Positions 54,299-63,522 are shown, numbered from the stretch's first letter. The stretch: DNA of 64,000 nucleotides from UBA2942 sp045127535 (GCA_045127535.1 JBGVQN010000045.1:1-64000); one strand, 5' to 3'. Notes: generated from the letters alone by a model not told the origin. Made by a program: numbers and translations.

Positions 54299-54805
54299 AT
54301 GGATCAAATCAAAATCGGAAGTTTTATTAAGGAACTGAGAAAAGAACAAAAACTGACTCAGGAAGAACTGGCAGAAAAATTTGATGTAGCAAGAAGAACA
54401 GTATCCAGATGGGAAACCGGAAGCAATATGCCGGATCTGGATATTCTGATAGAAATGGCTGATTTCTTCGACGTTGATCTCCGCGAAATCCTGGATGGAG
54501 AAAGGAAAAGTGAGAAGATGGACAAAGAATTAAAAGAAACGGTGCTAAAAGTTGCAGAATACAGCAACGAAGAAAAAAAGAGGAATACAAGACTGGTGCT
54601 TGTCTACTTTGTACTGGGAATCGTTGCGCTGCTTTCCAATCTGGTAATGGAAAGCCTGGGGTTGCCGGACAACTTTGCAGTTGGATTCTTGGAAGGAATT
54701 ACAATTGGTATGGCAATCGCTGCCATGATATTGGGGATTCTTTATGTGACAGGAACCTTGAGCAAAGTTTGCGCAGTGAAAAAAAGATTATTGGGAAAGA
54801 GGTAA
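54299..54805 (+). CDS. XRE-family regulator with C-terminal membrane helices
   Basis: 168-aa protein. The N-terminal helix-turn-helix (LTQEELAEKFDVARRTVSRWE) is followed by two hydrophobic segments (about 98-115 and 128-152). The combination resembles membrane-bound XRE regulators that control an adjacent small protein or transporter. The ATG at 54299 is chosen for GGGAGG 10 nt upstream. A 61-aa gene follows 4 bp later. Confidence 0.87.
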   Translation: MDQIKIGSFIKELRKEQKLTQEELAEKFDVARRTVSRWETGSNMPDLDILIEMADFFDVDLREILDGERKSEKMDKELKETVLKVAEYSNEEKKRNTRLVLVYFVLGIVALLSNLVMESLGLPDNFAVGFLEGITIGMAIAAMILGILYVTGTLSKVCAVKKRLLGKR

Positions 54806-54809
54806 TGGC

Positions 54810-54995
54810 ATGAAAGAGAAATTAGTGAAAAATATTGCTTTGGGTTTGGCAACCCTTGGATTCGTATTACTGTTGTATTGTATTTTTGGTGAAGATTCTT
54901 CTTCCCATTTATGTTCTCTTTTATTATCCCTGGCTCTTTTTTGTACAGCAATGGGCAATTTTGTCATGGTGATACTTCGCAAAATACGCAAGTAG
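54810..54995 (+). CDS. Small membrane protein paired with the XRE regulator
   Basis: 61-aa protein, basic at both ends (MKEKLVKN, RKIRK) with two hydrophobic stretches (about 9-23 and 34-55). Initiates 4 bp after the regulator stop, with AAGAGG at 54797-54802 as ribosome site, so translational coupling is likely. No family recognised. Two-helix small proteins of this kind can be toxins, sensors or regulators; none is shown here. Confidence 0.65.
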   Translation: MKEKLVKNIALGLATLGFVLLLYCIFGEDSSSHLCSLLLSLALFCTAMGNFVMVILRKIRK

Positions 54996-55276
54996 TCTGC
55001 TGGTAAATATAGATTTGGTATCAGGAGCGAGAAAAATCTAATTGTATGTTTCATAATTCAGCAAGAGTTAAAATGCCAGAGATAAGGCATTTCGAGCATG
55101 GTGTTTTTTTTGCTTGTGGTGTCACCTGCCATGTGGTATTATAATATAGGTAGTATTTGGATATAGTAATAAGATAGAAAGCAATAGAATTGAGCAGAAA
55201 GGATGGGTTTTGCAGGTTTTATAGCTGAAAAATTTTGGACAGATAGTACCAAGGCACAGATAAGGAGCAGTTTGCA

Positions 55277-55888
55277 ATGTACTTATATTTGATACGGCAT
55301 GGAGAAACAGACTGGAATACGGTTCGCCGGCTGCAGGGAGGGTCAGATATTCCCTTAAATGAGCAGGGCATCCGTCTGGCCCAGATAACTGCAGAGGCCA
55401 TGAAAGATATTTCGTTCCAAAGGATTTTTACCAGTCCTCTGATTCGTGCCAAAGAAACAGCACGTATAATAAAGGGAGACCGGGAGATACCTGTAATAGA
55501 AGATCCACGTTTGCGGGAGATCAGCTTTGGCGTGCTGGAAGGGAAGATCTATGATCCCCAGAAAGGAATTGTGGAGGCCGCCCAGTTGGAGAATTTCTTT
55601 GAACACCCGGAAAACTATCAGTGTCCGGAAGAAGGAGAATCCATTTCCCAGCTGTTAGAACGTACCGCAGCATTTTTACAGGAACTGGTGCATACACCAT
55701 CCTTTGAGGAAGAAACCATTTTGGTTTCCTGTCATGGAGCAGCACTGAGAGGACTGCTTGCTTCTGTAAAGCATGCAGAACTGAAGGATTTCTGGAAAGA
55801 CGGAGTACACAAAAACTGTGGTGTGACCATACTGGAAGTCCATCATGGTGTCATCACCATACTGGAAGAAGGAAAAATTTATTATTAA
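55277..55888 (+). CDS. Histidine phosphatase family protein (phosphoglycerate mutase-like)
   Basis: 203-aa protein of the His-phosphatase superfamily. Phospho-acceptor motif is LIRHGETDWN at residues 5-14. Other family cues are FTSPLIRAKETARI and LVSCHGAALRGLL, which supply the second catalytic His. The specific substrate (phosphoglycerate, adenosylcobalamin-type alpha-ribazole phosphate, or another) cannot be determined. Located before pyk. Confidence 0.9.
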   Translation: MYLYLIRHGETDWNTVRRLQGGSDIPLNEQGIRLAQITAEAMKDISFQRIFTSPLIRAKETARIIKGDREIPVIEDPRLREISFGVLEGKIYDPQKGIVEAAQLENFFEHPENYQCPEEGESISQLLERTAAFLQELVHTPSFEEETILVSCHGAALRGLLASVKHAELKDFWKDGVHKNCGVTILEVHHGVITILEEGKIYY

Positions 55889-55953
55889 TGGGATAGAAAG
55901 TGGTAATTGCAAAGATTTGTAATTGCACAGATACCAAATGTAAAGGAGAGACT

Positions 55954-57696
55954 ATGAGAAAAACAAAAATTATCTGCACCCTGGGTCCTGCAACAACAGA
56001 TGACAGCGTACTGCGCCAGCTGATGTTAGAGGGAATGAACGTAGCACGTTTTAACTTTTCCCATGGAGACTATGCACAGCACAAAACCAATTTAGAACGG
56101 GTAGAGCGGATCCGGACAGAATTGAATCTTCCGGTAGCTACACTGTTAGACACAAAAGGACCGGAAATCCGTATTGGAGATTTTGCCAATGGAAAGATAG
56201 AACTGAAAAAGGATCAGACCTTTACATTAACCACCAGAGATCTGCTGGGAGATGAAAAAATGGTATCTATCTCCTACAAAGGACTGTTGGATGATGTGTC
56301 TGTAGGTTCCCGCATTCTGATTGATGATGGTCTGATTGAGTTAAAGGTCATGAGCATGAACGAGACTGATATTATCTGTACTGTGATCAACGGCGGACCG
56401 GTATCCAATCACAAGGGTGTCAATGTGCCAAATGTAAATCTGTCCATGCCTTATATGAGTGAAAAGGACAGAGAGGACATTATTTTTGGTATTGAAAACG
56501 GATTTGACTTTATTGCGGCTTCCTTTGTGCGCAGTGCTGACGATATTCTGCAGATTCGTAAGCTGTTAAATGAGTATCACTGTACATCCATGAAGATCAT
56601 TGCCAAGATCGAAAATGGACAGGGTGTAGATAACATTGATGAAATTATCCGGGTATCGGATGGTATCATGGTTGCCAGAGGAGACATGGGTGTAGAGATT
56701 CCATTAGAGGATGTACCAGTAATCCAGAAGATGATCATTCACAAGGTATACAATGCAGAAAAAGTGGTCATTACTGCAACACAGATGTTGGATTCCATGA
56801 TGAAAAATCCACGTCCTACCAGAGCTGAGTCTACTGACGTAGCCAATGCGATTTATGATGGAACCAGCGCCATTATGCTTTCCGGTGAAACTGCTGCAGG
56901 TGCATATCCAATTGAAGCACTGCGTACCATGGTGCGGATCGCAGAACGTACAGAGCAGGATATTGATTACCGCAGACAGTTTTATGAGCGCAGTTCTCTG
57001 GTCAATCCAGATGTAACCAATGCAATTTCTCATGCCACTTGTACCACAGCCCTGGATTTAAATGTAGCAAGCATTATTACTGTGACACTGACTGGTTCTA
57101 CAGCACGTATGATTTCCAAGTATCGTCCGTCCTGTCCGATCATTGGCTGCAGTACCAATCCACAGGTATGCAGACAGATGAATTTATCCTGGGGCGTATT
57201 CCCGCTGTTGATCCAGGAGGAATATAATACAGACGATTTGTTTGAGCATGCAGTGGAAGCAGCAGAGGCAGCAGGTCTGGTAAAGGCCGGAGAGATGGTA
57301 GTTATTACGGCTGGTGTACCTATCGGTGTAGCTGGTACTACCAACATGATTAAGGTACATGTGGTAGGTCACATTCTGCTTAGAGGACAGGGTCTTATTA
57401 ACAAGAGAGCTTGTGCAGCGCTTTGTGTTGGCAGGGATTTGGATGAGATCAGAGAGAACTTTAAGAGCGGAGAGATCATTGTTACCAAAGAAACCGATAA
57501 CAGCATCATTTCCCAGCTGAAGCAGGCTGCTGGTATTGTAGTAGAGGCTGGTGGTATGGATTCTCATGCAGCTATTGTAGGCTATAGTTTGGATATTCCG
57601 GTTATTTTGGGAGCAGCCCATGCTACAGAAATTTTAAAGAATGGTGCGGTTGTGACCATTGACGGAGAAAAGGGAACGATTTCCAGCAATTCCTGA
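55954..57696 (+). CDS. pyk: Pyruvate kinase with C-terminal PEP-utiliser-like domain
   Basis: Converts PEP and ADP to pyruvate and ATP, 580 aa. The N-terminus RKTKIICTLGPATTD, the catalytic lysine region IIAKIENGQG, the signature MVARGDMGVEIP and TATQMLDSM are all present. Beyond the usual end an extra about 100-residue domain (GIVVEAGGMDSHAAIVGYSL) resembles the phosphohistidine domain of PEP-utilising enzymes, as in Bacillus-type enzymes. The ATG at 55954 follows AAAGGAGAG; the frame continues back to 55900. Confidence 0.97.
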   Translation: MRKTKIICTLGPATTDDSVLRQLMLEGMNVARFNFSHGDYAQHKTNLERVERIRTELNLPVATLLDTKGPEIRIGDFANGKIELKKDQTFTLTTRDLLGDEKMVSISYKGLLDDVSVGSRILIDDGLIELKVMSMNETDIICTVINGGPVSNHKGVNVPNVNLSMPYMSEKDREDIIFGIENGFDFIAASFVRSADDILQIRKLLNEYHCTSMKIIAKIENGQGVDNIDEIIRVSDGIMVARGDMGVEIPLEDVPVIQKMIIHKVYNAEKVVITATQMLDSMMKNPRPTRAESTDVANAIYDGTSAIMLSGETAAGAYPIEALRTMVRIAERTEQDIDYRRQFYERSSLVNPDVTNAISHATCTTALDLNVASIITVTLTGSTARMISKYRPSCPIIGCSTNPQVCRQMNLSWGVFPLLIQEEYNTDDLFEHAVEAAEAAGLVKAGEMVVITAGVPIGVAGTTNMIKVHVVGHILLRGQGLINKRACAALCVGRDLDEIRENFKSGEIIVTKETDNSIISQLKQAAGIVVEAGGMDSHAAIVGYSLDIPVILGAAHATEILKNGAVVTIDGEKGTISSNS

Positions 57697-57777
57697 TTAG
57701 ATACAAAACACCCATTCCAGGTGCAGCAGATTAGAGGCAGTCGTTACATTGGATATTGGTGAGTTTTACATTGAAGA

Positions 57778-57862
57778 AAAAGGAGCATTGCATAAGAAAT
57801 TGGCTTTCTGTGAGAACTGGTGTGTTACACAGGAAGGTCAGCTTCTGGCAATGCTCCTTTTA
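57778..57862. terminator. Terminator between pyk and acyP
   Basis: AAAAGGAGCATTGC pairs with GCAATGCTCCTTTT across a 56-nt loop. Both flanks carry A or T runs, so it can stop the converging pyk and acyP transcripts. Confidence 0.7.
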
Positions 57863-57870
57863 TCAATATG

Positions 57871-58143
57871 TCAGCAAATATGAAAGTCAGATTCTCTGAT
57901 GACTGGAAGGTCCTCCTCCCAGATATCAGAAACTGAGGCATATCTGGAACAGGAGTCCAGTTCTGCCAGAAATGCTGTAACATCTTCTGGATTTCCCTGT
58001 ATTTCCAGTTCTACTCTGCCGTCTTCTAGGTTGCGGATCCAGCCCGTAAGATAGTGTCTGCGGGCGCAGTGGCTGGCAGAAAAACGAAACCCCACTCCCT
58101 GTACATAACCGTCTACCAGGACATGTTTTCTGATGATATGCAT
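57871..58143 (-). CDS. acyP: Acylphosphatase
   Basis: 90-aa enzyme hydrolysing acyl phosphates. It has the anion loop and catalytic Arg in VQGVGFRFSAS and the conserved Asn region WIRNLEDGRVELEIQG. GGAG precedes the ATG on the minus strand. Single-gene transcript between pyk and pckA. Confidence 0.93.
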   Translation of the reverse strand: MHIIRKHVLVDGYVQGVGFRFSASHCARRHYLTGWIRNLEDGRVELEIQGNPEDVTAFLAELDSCSRYASVSDIWEEDLPVIRESDFHIC

Positions 58144-58274
58144 AGATTCTCCATTCTGAGGAATTGGGTTATAGGGTACATTTGTCTCTCCCTGATTGGC
58201 AGAGGAAATGATTTTGAACCCAAACCTCTGTTACAAAAATAGATATCTGATGAAAAAGTCAGAGGTTTAGAAAA

Positions 58275-58303
58275 ATCGGGTGTGAATGAATTCACACCCG
58301 ATT
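58275..58303 (-). terminator. Terminator after pckA
   Basis: AATCGGGTGTGAA pairs with TTCACACCCGATT (13-bp stem, 3-4-nt loop), and the minus-strand transcript then runs into TTTTTCT. Confidence 0.85.
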
Positions 58304-58359
58304 CCAATCAGCTTACGTCAAGCTTATGTGATATAAAGCACTGAAAATCGATCTTTATA

Positions 58360-59964
58360 TTATAACTGAGGACCAGCTGCAACCAGAGCCTTACCAGCTG
58401 CATTACCCTCGTACTTAGCGAAGTTCTTTGTGAATCTCTGTGCCAGATCCTTAGCCTTTGCTTCCCACTCAGAAGCATCTGCATAAGTATCGCGAGGATC
58501 CAGGATACCTGTATCTACGCCTGGAAGCTCAGTTGGAACTTCAATGTTGAAGAATGGGATCTTCTTGGTAGGTGCATTTAAGATGTCACCATTTAAGATC
58601 GCATCGATGATACCACGGGTATCACGGATGGAGATACGCTTGCCTGTGCCGTTCCAGCCAGTGTTTACTAAGTAAGCCTTAGCGCCGCTCTGTTCCATCT
58701 TCTTAACAAGCTCCTCAGCATACTTTGTAGGATGCAGCTCAAGGAATGCCTGTCCGAAGCAAGCAGAGAAGGTAGGAGTAGGCTCAGTGATACCACGCTC
58801 TGTACCTGCTAACTTAGCGGTGAAACCAGACAGGAAGTAATACTGTGTCTGCTCTGGAGTCAGGATAGATACTGGAGGCAGTACGCCGAAAGCATCTGCA
58901 GACAGGAAGATTACGTTCTTTGCTGCTGGTGCAGAAGATACTGGACGAACGATGTTCTCAATGTGGTTGATTGGGTAAGATACACGTGTATTCTCGGTTA
59001 CGCTCTTATCGTTGAAGTCGATCTTGCCTTCAGCGTCTAAGGTTACATTCTCAAGCAGTGCGTTGCGCTTAATTGCGTTGTAGATATCTGGCTCAGAATC
59101 CTTGTCTAAGTTGATAACCTTAGCGTAGCATCCGCCCTCGAAGTTGAATACGCCGTTGTCATCCCAGCCGTGCTCGTCATCACCGATCAGGAGACGCTTA
59201 GGATCTGTAGACAGAGTAGTCTTACCTGTACCGGACAGACCAAAGAAGATTGCGGTGTTCTCGCCATTTAAATCTGTATTAGCAGAGCAGTGCATGGAAG
59301 CAATACCCTTTAATGGCAGATAGTAATTCATCATGGAGAACATACCCTTCTTCATCTCACCGCCGTACCATGTGTTTACGATAACCTGCTCACGGCTTGT
59401 GATGTTGAACATAACAGCAGTTTCGGAATTCAGACCTAACTCCTTGTAGTTCTCAACCTTAGCCTTGGAAGCGTTGTAAACGATGAAATCTGGCTCGAAG
59501 TCAGCAAGCTCTGCCTCTGTAGGCTGGATGAACATGTTCTTTACAAAGTGAGCCTGCCAAGCAACCTCAACGATGAAACGGATGGCCATACGAGTGTCTT
59601 TATTTGCACCACAGAAAGCATCTACTACGTAAAGCTTCTTATTAGAAAGCTCCTTCACAGCAAGTTCCTTAACAGCCTTCCAAGCTTCTTCGCTAGCTGG
59701 ATGGTTATCATTCTTGTATTCATCGGAAGTCCACCATACAGTGTCCTTAGAATTTTCATCTAATACGATGTACTTATCTTTAGGAGAACGGCCTGTATAA
59801 ATACCAGTCATTACGTTCACTGCACCCAGTTCACTCTCCTGACCTTTTTCATAACCTTCCAGTGCAGGATTGGTTTCTTCTTCAAATAACAGTTCGTAAG
59901 AAGGATTATACACAATTTCTGTAGTTCCGGTGATACCATACTTGCTTAAATTGATTTCTGCCAT
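58360..59964 (-). CDS. pckA: Phosphoenolpyruvate carboxykinase (ATP)
   Basis: Interconverts oxaloacetate and PEP with ATP/ADP, 534 aa. The nucleotide loop is FFGLSGTGKTTLSTD, the metal and substrate cues include GDDEHGWDDNGVFNFEGG, and TGRSPKDKYIV lies near the N-terminus. The ATG at 59964 is chosen because AGAGGT lies upstream and the family starts there; the frame runs to 60078 with no site. In gut Clostridia this enzyme may run towards CO2 fixation during succinate or propionate formation, which is inference. Confidence 0.97.
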   Translation of the reverse strand: MAEINLSKYGITGTTEIVYNPSYELLFEEETNPALEGYEKGQESELGAVNVMTGIYTGRSPKDKYIVLDENSKDTVWWTSDEYKNDNHPASEEAWKAVKELAVKELSNKKLYVVDAFCGANKDTRMAIRFIVEVAWQAHFVKNMFIQPTEAELADFEPDFIVYNASKAKVENYKELGLNSETAVMFNITSREQVIVNTWYGGEMKKGMFSMMNYYLPLKGIASMHCSANTDLNGENTAIFFGLSGTGKTTLSTDPKRLLIGDDEHGWDDNGVFNFEGGCYAKVINLDKDSEPDIYNAIKRNALLENVTLDAEGKIDFNDKSVTENTRVSYPINHIENIVRPVSSAPAAKNVIFLSADAFGVLPPVSILTPEQTQYYFLSGFTAKLAGTERGITEPTPTFSACFGQAFLELHPTKYAEELVKKMEQSGAKAYLVNTGWNGTGKRISIRDTRGIIDAILNGDILNAPTKKIPFFNIEVPTELPGVDTGILDPRDTYADASEWEAKAKDLAQRFTKNFAKYEGNAAGKALVAAGPQL

Positions 59965-60205
59965 CTTGCATTTTACCTCTTTTCTTTCATAATACAGTAA
60001 ATCATACCATAAGCGCCTGCATATGACAGACTTACGGTATTTTACCAGAGAAGTGGAATTCTCCAACTGCCCTATCATAATTATACATAAGAAATCAATT
60101 TAATCAATAAAAAACCTCTAATTTTTTTAAAAACAAACCAAAAAATGATAATTATTTAACAAAGAGATGGGTGATTGGGAGAAATGATTCCCTGCTTCTT
60201 AAGAA

Positions 60206-60268
60206 AATGAACTACTTGTGTTTTTTCACTGACTATGGTATGCTTGAAAAACGTGAAGCAATCTGATA
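60206..60268 (+). repeat. Promoter cassette repeat, copy 1 (thrC)
   Basis: About 62 bp nearly identical to 63321-63382. It contains a promoter (TTGTGT 60216-60221, 17-bp spacer, TATGCT 60239-60244) plus shared flanks AATGAACTAC upstream and TGAAAAA(C)GTGAAGCAATCTGA downstream. Only the middle of the spacer differs (CACTGAC versus GACAGTC). Confidence 0.8.
60216..60244 (+). promoter_or_regulatory. Promoter for thrC
   Basis: TTGTGT, 17-bp spacer, TATGCT. The leader to thrC is about 78 nt and can form alternative hairpins (GAAGC with GCTTC, or CAATC with GATTG). No T-box or threonine riboswitch was seen. Confidence 0.6.
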
Positions 60269-60328
60269 AACGTAGGCTTCGTTGCGGATTGTCATCACAG
60301 GTTAGATAGATGGCAAAGGAGTTTGGAT

Positions 60329-61819
60329 ATGGAATTATTGTACAGAAGCACCAGAGGCAGCAAGGAAGCGTTAACTGCATCTCAGGCAATCCTGCAGGGA
60401 CTGGCTGTAGATGGAGGATTATTTGTACCGGATACGATTCCGGCATTGGAAAAACCCATTGCGGCATATGCAGGCATGAGCTATCAGGAAACTGCTTACC
60501 AGGTTATGAAGTTGTTTTTTACAGACTATACGGAAGCTGAGCTGAGGGACTGTATCAACAGTGCTTACGACAGTAAGTTTGATACAGAAAAGATTGCACC
60601 CCTTGTAAAGAAGAATGGTGCATATTATTTAGAATTGTTCCATGGTGCAACTATTGCATTTAAAGATATGGCTTTGTCTATCCTGCCATACCTGATGGTG
60701 ACCGCTGCAAGAAAGAATCAGTGCAGCAATGACATTGTAATTCTCACCGCTACATCTGGAGATACTGGTAAAGCTGCTCTGGCAGGCTTTGCAGATGTGC
60801 CTGGCACAAAAATTATTGTATTTTATCCAAAGCACGGTGTCAGCCCAATCCAGGAAAAGCAGATGGTGACCCAGAAGGGTGCCAATACATATGTAGTAGG
60901 TATCGAAGGAAACTTTGATGATGCCCAGAGTGGTGTAAAGGCGATGTTTGGCAATGAGCAGTTAAAGAAGGATCTGGATGCAGCCGGTCTGCAGTTTTCT
61001 TCTGCAAACTCCATTAACATTGGCCGTCTGATTCCACAGGTTGCATATTATGTATATGCATATGCACAGATGCTGGCAGAAGGTGAGATCGCAGAGGGTG
61101 AACAGATCAACGTGGTAGTACCAACTGGTAATTTTGGTAATATTCTGGCTGCGTATTACGCAAAGAACATGGGTGTGCCCATCGACAAGCTGATTTGCGC
61201 TTCCAATGATAATAAGGTACTGTGTGATTTCTTTGAAACAGGCTGTTATGATAAGAACCGTCCATTTATTCTGACCACTTCCCCATCTATGGACATTCTG
61301 ATTTCCAGTAACCTGGAGCGTCTGGTTTATAAGATTGCAGGTGCAAGTGCTGAGATGGATGCTGCTTTCATGAGTCAGCTGTCTTCCCAAGGTAAATATA
61401 CCATTACAGAGGAAATGAAAGCACAGCTGGGTGATTTCTACGGCAATTATGCTACAGAGGAAGAGTGTGCTGCACAGATTAAGAAGCTGTATGATGCAGA
61501 AGGATATATTATGGATACCCATACTGCAGTGGCATCCTGTGTATATGATAAGTATGTGGCGGCTACCGGTGATACCAAGAAGACGGTGATTGCTTCCACA
61601 GCCAGTCCATATAAGTTTACCAGAAGCGTTATGAATGCCATTGACCAAGCTTATGACAGCCAGAGTGATTTTGCACTGGTGGATGAGTTGAATCGTTTAT
61701 CTGGAGTAAAGGTTCCACAGGCCATTGAAGATATCCGCAGTGCTGCAGTGCTTCACGACAGAGTTTGTGAAACTGCTGACATGGAAAAGACAGTACGCAG
61801 CATTTTAGGAGTAAACTAA
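60329..61819 (+). CDS. thrC: Threonine synthase
   Basis: PLP enzyme converting O-phosphohomoserine to threonine, 496 aa, the longer fungal/gammaproteobacterial-type length. The PLP lysine is in HGATIAFKDMALS. Other cues are TRGSKEALTASQAILQGL in shorter blocks at the N-terminus, TATSGDTGKAAL and VPTGNFGNILAAYYA. The ATG at 60329 is used because AAAGGAG ends 7 nt upstream; an in-frame TTG at 60323 lies within the gap. It is monocistronic as far as can be seen. Confidence 0.96.
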   Translation: MELLYRSTRGSKEALTASQAILQGLAVDGGLFVPDTIPALEKPIAAYAGMSYQETAYQVMKLFFTDYTEAELRDCINSAYDSKFDTEKIAPLVKKNGAYYLELFHGATIAFKDMALSILPYLMVTAARKNQCSNDIVILTATSGDTGKAALAGFADVPGTKIIVFYPKHGVSPIQEKQMVTQKGANTYVVGIEGNFDDAQSGVKAMFGNEQLKKDLDAAGLQFSSANSINIGRLIPQVAYYVYAYAQMLAEGEIAEGEQINVVVPTGNFGNILAAYYAKNMGVPIDKLICASNDNKVLCDFFETGCYDKNRPFILTTSPSMDILISSNLERLVYKIAGASAEMDAAFMSQLSSQGKYTITEEMKAQLGDFYGNYATEEECAAQIKKLYDAEGYIMDTHTAVASCVYDKYVAATGDTKKTVIASTASPYKFTRSVMNAIDQAYDSQSDFALVDELNRLSGVKVPQAIEDIRSAAVLHDRVCETADMEKTVRSILGVN

Positions 61820-61938
61820 ATTCAAATAAATCCCCTTACGGGGGCGAAGCATGCCACCGGCTCGTTGCTGGTGGCATTGCTGTTGATGCAAATGTTTATC
61901 AGTTATGGCATTGTGGAAGAATATAACAGGTTTTTAAT
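61820..61938. other. Short gap after thrC with two hairpins
   Basis: CCCCTTACGGGG (61832-61843) and ATGCCACC/GGTGGCAT (61851-61877) are the only structures; neither has a T run. The left direct repeat of the element copy (61926-61938) lies at its end. Confidence 0.5.
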
Positions 61939-62161
61939 TAGGTAATTGCGAAACACATACTGGACGCTTTGGAAAGTATCTGCAAGAAAATATTTTCACA
62001 CAGGACACGCTCTCGCTTCGGTGAAAACGCAGCGGTACTAATAAATTTTGCGCCGGTGGCGCAAAATTTAAAGTGCCGGCGTTTTCAAGAGTCCTGCTTA
62101 GAAAACATTTTCTTGCAGATACTTCCCAAAGCTGGTATTGGATACAGTTTTGCAATTGCCT
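61939..62161 (-). repeat. Structured interspersed element, copy F (inverted, full length)
   Basis: About 223 bp in the opposite orientation to the 7.1 kb copy. The core reads on this strand as CGCTCTCGCTTCGGTGAAAAC followed by CGGTACTAATAAATTTTGCGCC, and the other side GTGCCGGCGTTTTCAAGAGTCC. The closing stem is CAGGAC/GTCCTG. The long arms pair again with several base changes relative to the 7.1 kb copy. Ends are GGTAATTGCGAAAC and GCAATTGCC. It is flanked by a 13-bp direct repeat, ACAGGTTTTTAAT (61926-61938 and 62162-62174). Confidence 0.85.
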
Positions 62162-62194
62162 ACAGGTTTTTAATAAAAGTAAGGAGTGTAGTTT

Positions 62195-63103
62195 ATGCTG
62201 ATTGGTTCTCATGTAGGAATGAGTGGTAAGGAAATGTTTTTAGGGTCTGTAAAGGAGGCACTGTCATATGGCGCCAATACCTTTATGGTATATACCGGGG
62301 CACCACAGAATACAAGAAGAAAGAAAATAAGTGAACTGCGGATCGATGAGGCCCAGACTCTGATGCAGCAGCATGGCATCCATGATTTTGTAGTACATGC
62401 TCCTTATATTATTAACCTTGCAAATACAGTAAAACCGGAGACTTTTTCACTTGCAGTAGAATTTCTGGCATTGGAATTAGAACGCAGTGCGGCCATGGGA
62501 AGTACTACTCTGGTGCTGCATCCAGGTTCCCATGTAGGTGCAGGAACAGATGCAGGCATTCAGCAGATCATAAAAGGCATCAACAAAGTGCTGACAGCTG
62601 ACACCAAATGTAACATTGCGCTGGAAACTATGGCAGGTAAAGGCAGTGAGATCGGCCGCAGCTTTGAGGAACTGGCTGCTATTTATGATGGGGTGGTGTA
62701 CAATAATAAGCTCCGTGTGTGTTTTGATACCTGTCATACAAGTGATGCAGGTTACCCAATCAAGACAGACTTTGACGGAGTGATGGAGCAGTTTGATAAG
62801 GTAATAGGAAAAGACCAGATTGCAGTCTTTCATTTAAATGACAGTAAGAATCCCCAGGGAGCTTCCAAAGACCGTCATGAAAATACTGGTTTCGGGTATC
62901 TGGGATTTGAGGCGTTACATTACGTTGCAGCCCATCCGGATTTTGAAAATGTACCTAAAATACTGGAGTCACCTTATATTCTGGTGGATAAAGAGAAAAA
63001 ATTGAGTGTACCTCCTTATAAATATGAAATTGAGATGCTTCGCAGCGGAGTGTATGATGCACAGATGGTGGAGAAAGCCATAGCCATAGCACTGCAGGCA
63101 TAA
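62195..63103 (+). CDS. nfo: Deoxyribonuclease IV (endonuclease IV)
   Basis: AP endonuclease of base-excision repair, 302 aa. Zinc-site residues occur in GSHVGMSG, VHAPYIINLAN, VLHPGSHVGAG, ALETMAGKG, DTCHTSDAGY and HLNDSKNPQG followed by RHENTGFG. AGGAG lies 9 nt before the ATG, just after the repeat element. Confidence 0.96.
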   Translation: MLIGSHVGMSGKEMFLGSVKEALSYGANTFMVYTGAPQNTRRKKISELRIDEAQTLMQQHGIHDFVVHAPYIINLANTVKPETFSLAVEFLALELERSAAMGSTTLVLHPGSHVGAGTDAGIQQIIKGINKVLTADTKCNIALETMAGKGSEIGRSFEELAAIYDGVVYNNKLRVCFDTCHTSDAGYPIKTDFDGVMEQFDKVIGKDQIAVFHLNDSKNPQGASKDRHENTGFGYLGFEALHYVAAHPDFENVPKILESPYILVDKEKKLSVPPYKYEIEMLRSGVYDAQMVEKAIAIALQA

Positions 63104-63146
63104 GGAAAATAGTTGGTGACTTAATATCCCCATAGTAAGTTGTGAT

Positions 63147-63187
63147 AGGAGAATTATCTGTATCTGGCAGGTGATTCTCCTGTTTTT
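63147..63187 (+). terminator. Terminator after nfo
   Basis: AGGAGAAT pairs with ATTCTCCT and is followed by GTTTTTG. Confidence 0.75.
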
Positions 63188-63320
63188 GTGGGATGCGTTT
63201 TAGAAATTTTATTGTGCCAGATGAACTGAAAAATGGATAAAATAAACTAAATATATACAAAAATAGGAAGCGAAAAAAGTGTATGCAGCAGCAAAATGAA
63301 CTAAGGTACGCTGTAAATTT

Positions 63321-63382
63321 AATGAACTACTTGTGTTTTTTGACAGTCTATGGTATGCTTGAAAAAGTGAAGCAATCTGAAA
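63321..63382 (+). repeat. Promoter cassette repeat, copy 2
   Basis: Nearly identical to 60206-60268. Promoter boxes are TTGTGT (63331-63336) and TATGCT (63354-63359) with 17 bp between. The expected transcript begins near 63366, about 55 bp before a terminator hairpin. Confidence 0.8.
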
Positions 63383-63418
63383 ATATATACTTGTTCATGA
63401 TGTTGTTCCATGATGAGA

Positions 63419-63473
63419 GAGGCTGCGGTGTAAAGAAAACAGACTGGCATCGCAGCTTCTGTTCGTTTTTTGA
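63419..63473 (+). terminator. Terminator upstream of the response regulator
   Basis: GAGGCTGCGGTG pairs with CATCGCAGCTTC (two G-T pairs), followed by GTTCGTTTTTT. It would stop transcripts from the 63331 promoter before the coding region, leaving either an attenuated leader or a separate RNA of about 105 nt. Confidence 0.7.
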
Positions 63474-63522
63474 CAGAATTGTTGACAGGGTATGATAAAG
63501 GAACAATAAACTGGAGGTTTAT

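Noticed and set aside
61962..62229. Frame reading from the element into nfo
   Set aside because: It is a shadow through the repeat; nfo has its own AGGAG and family start at 62195.
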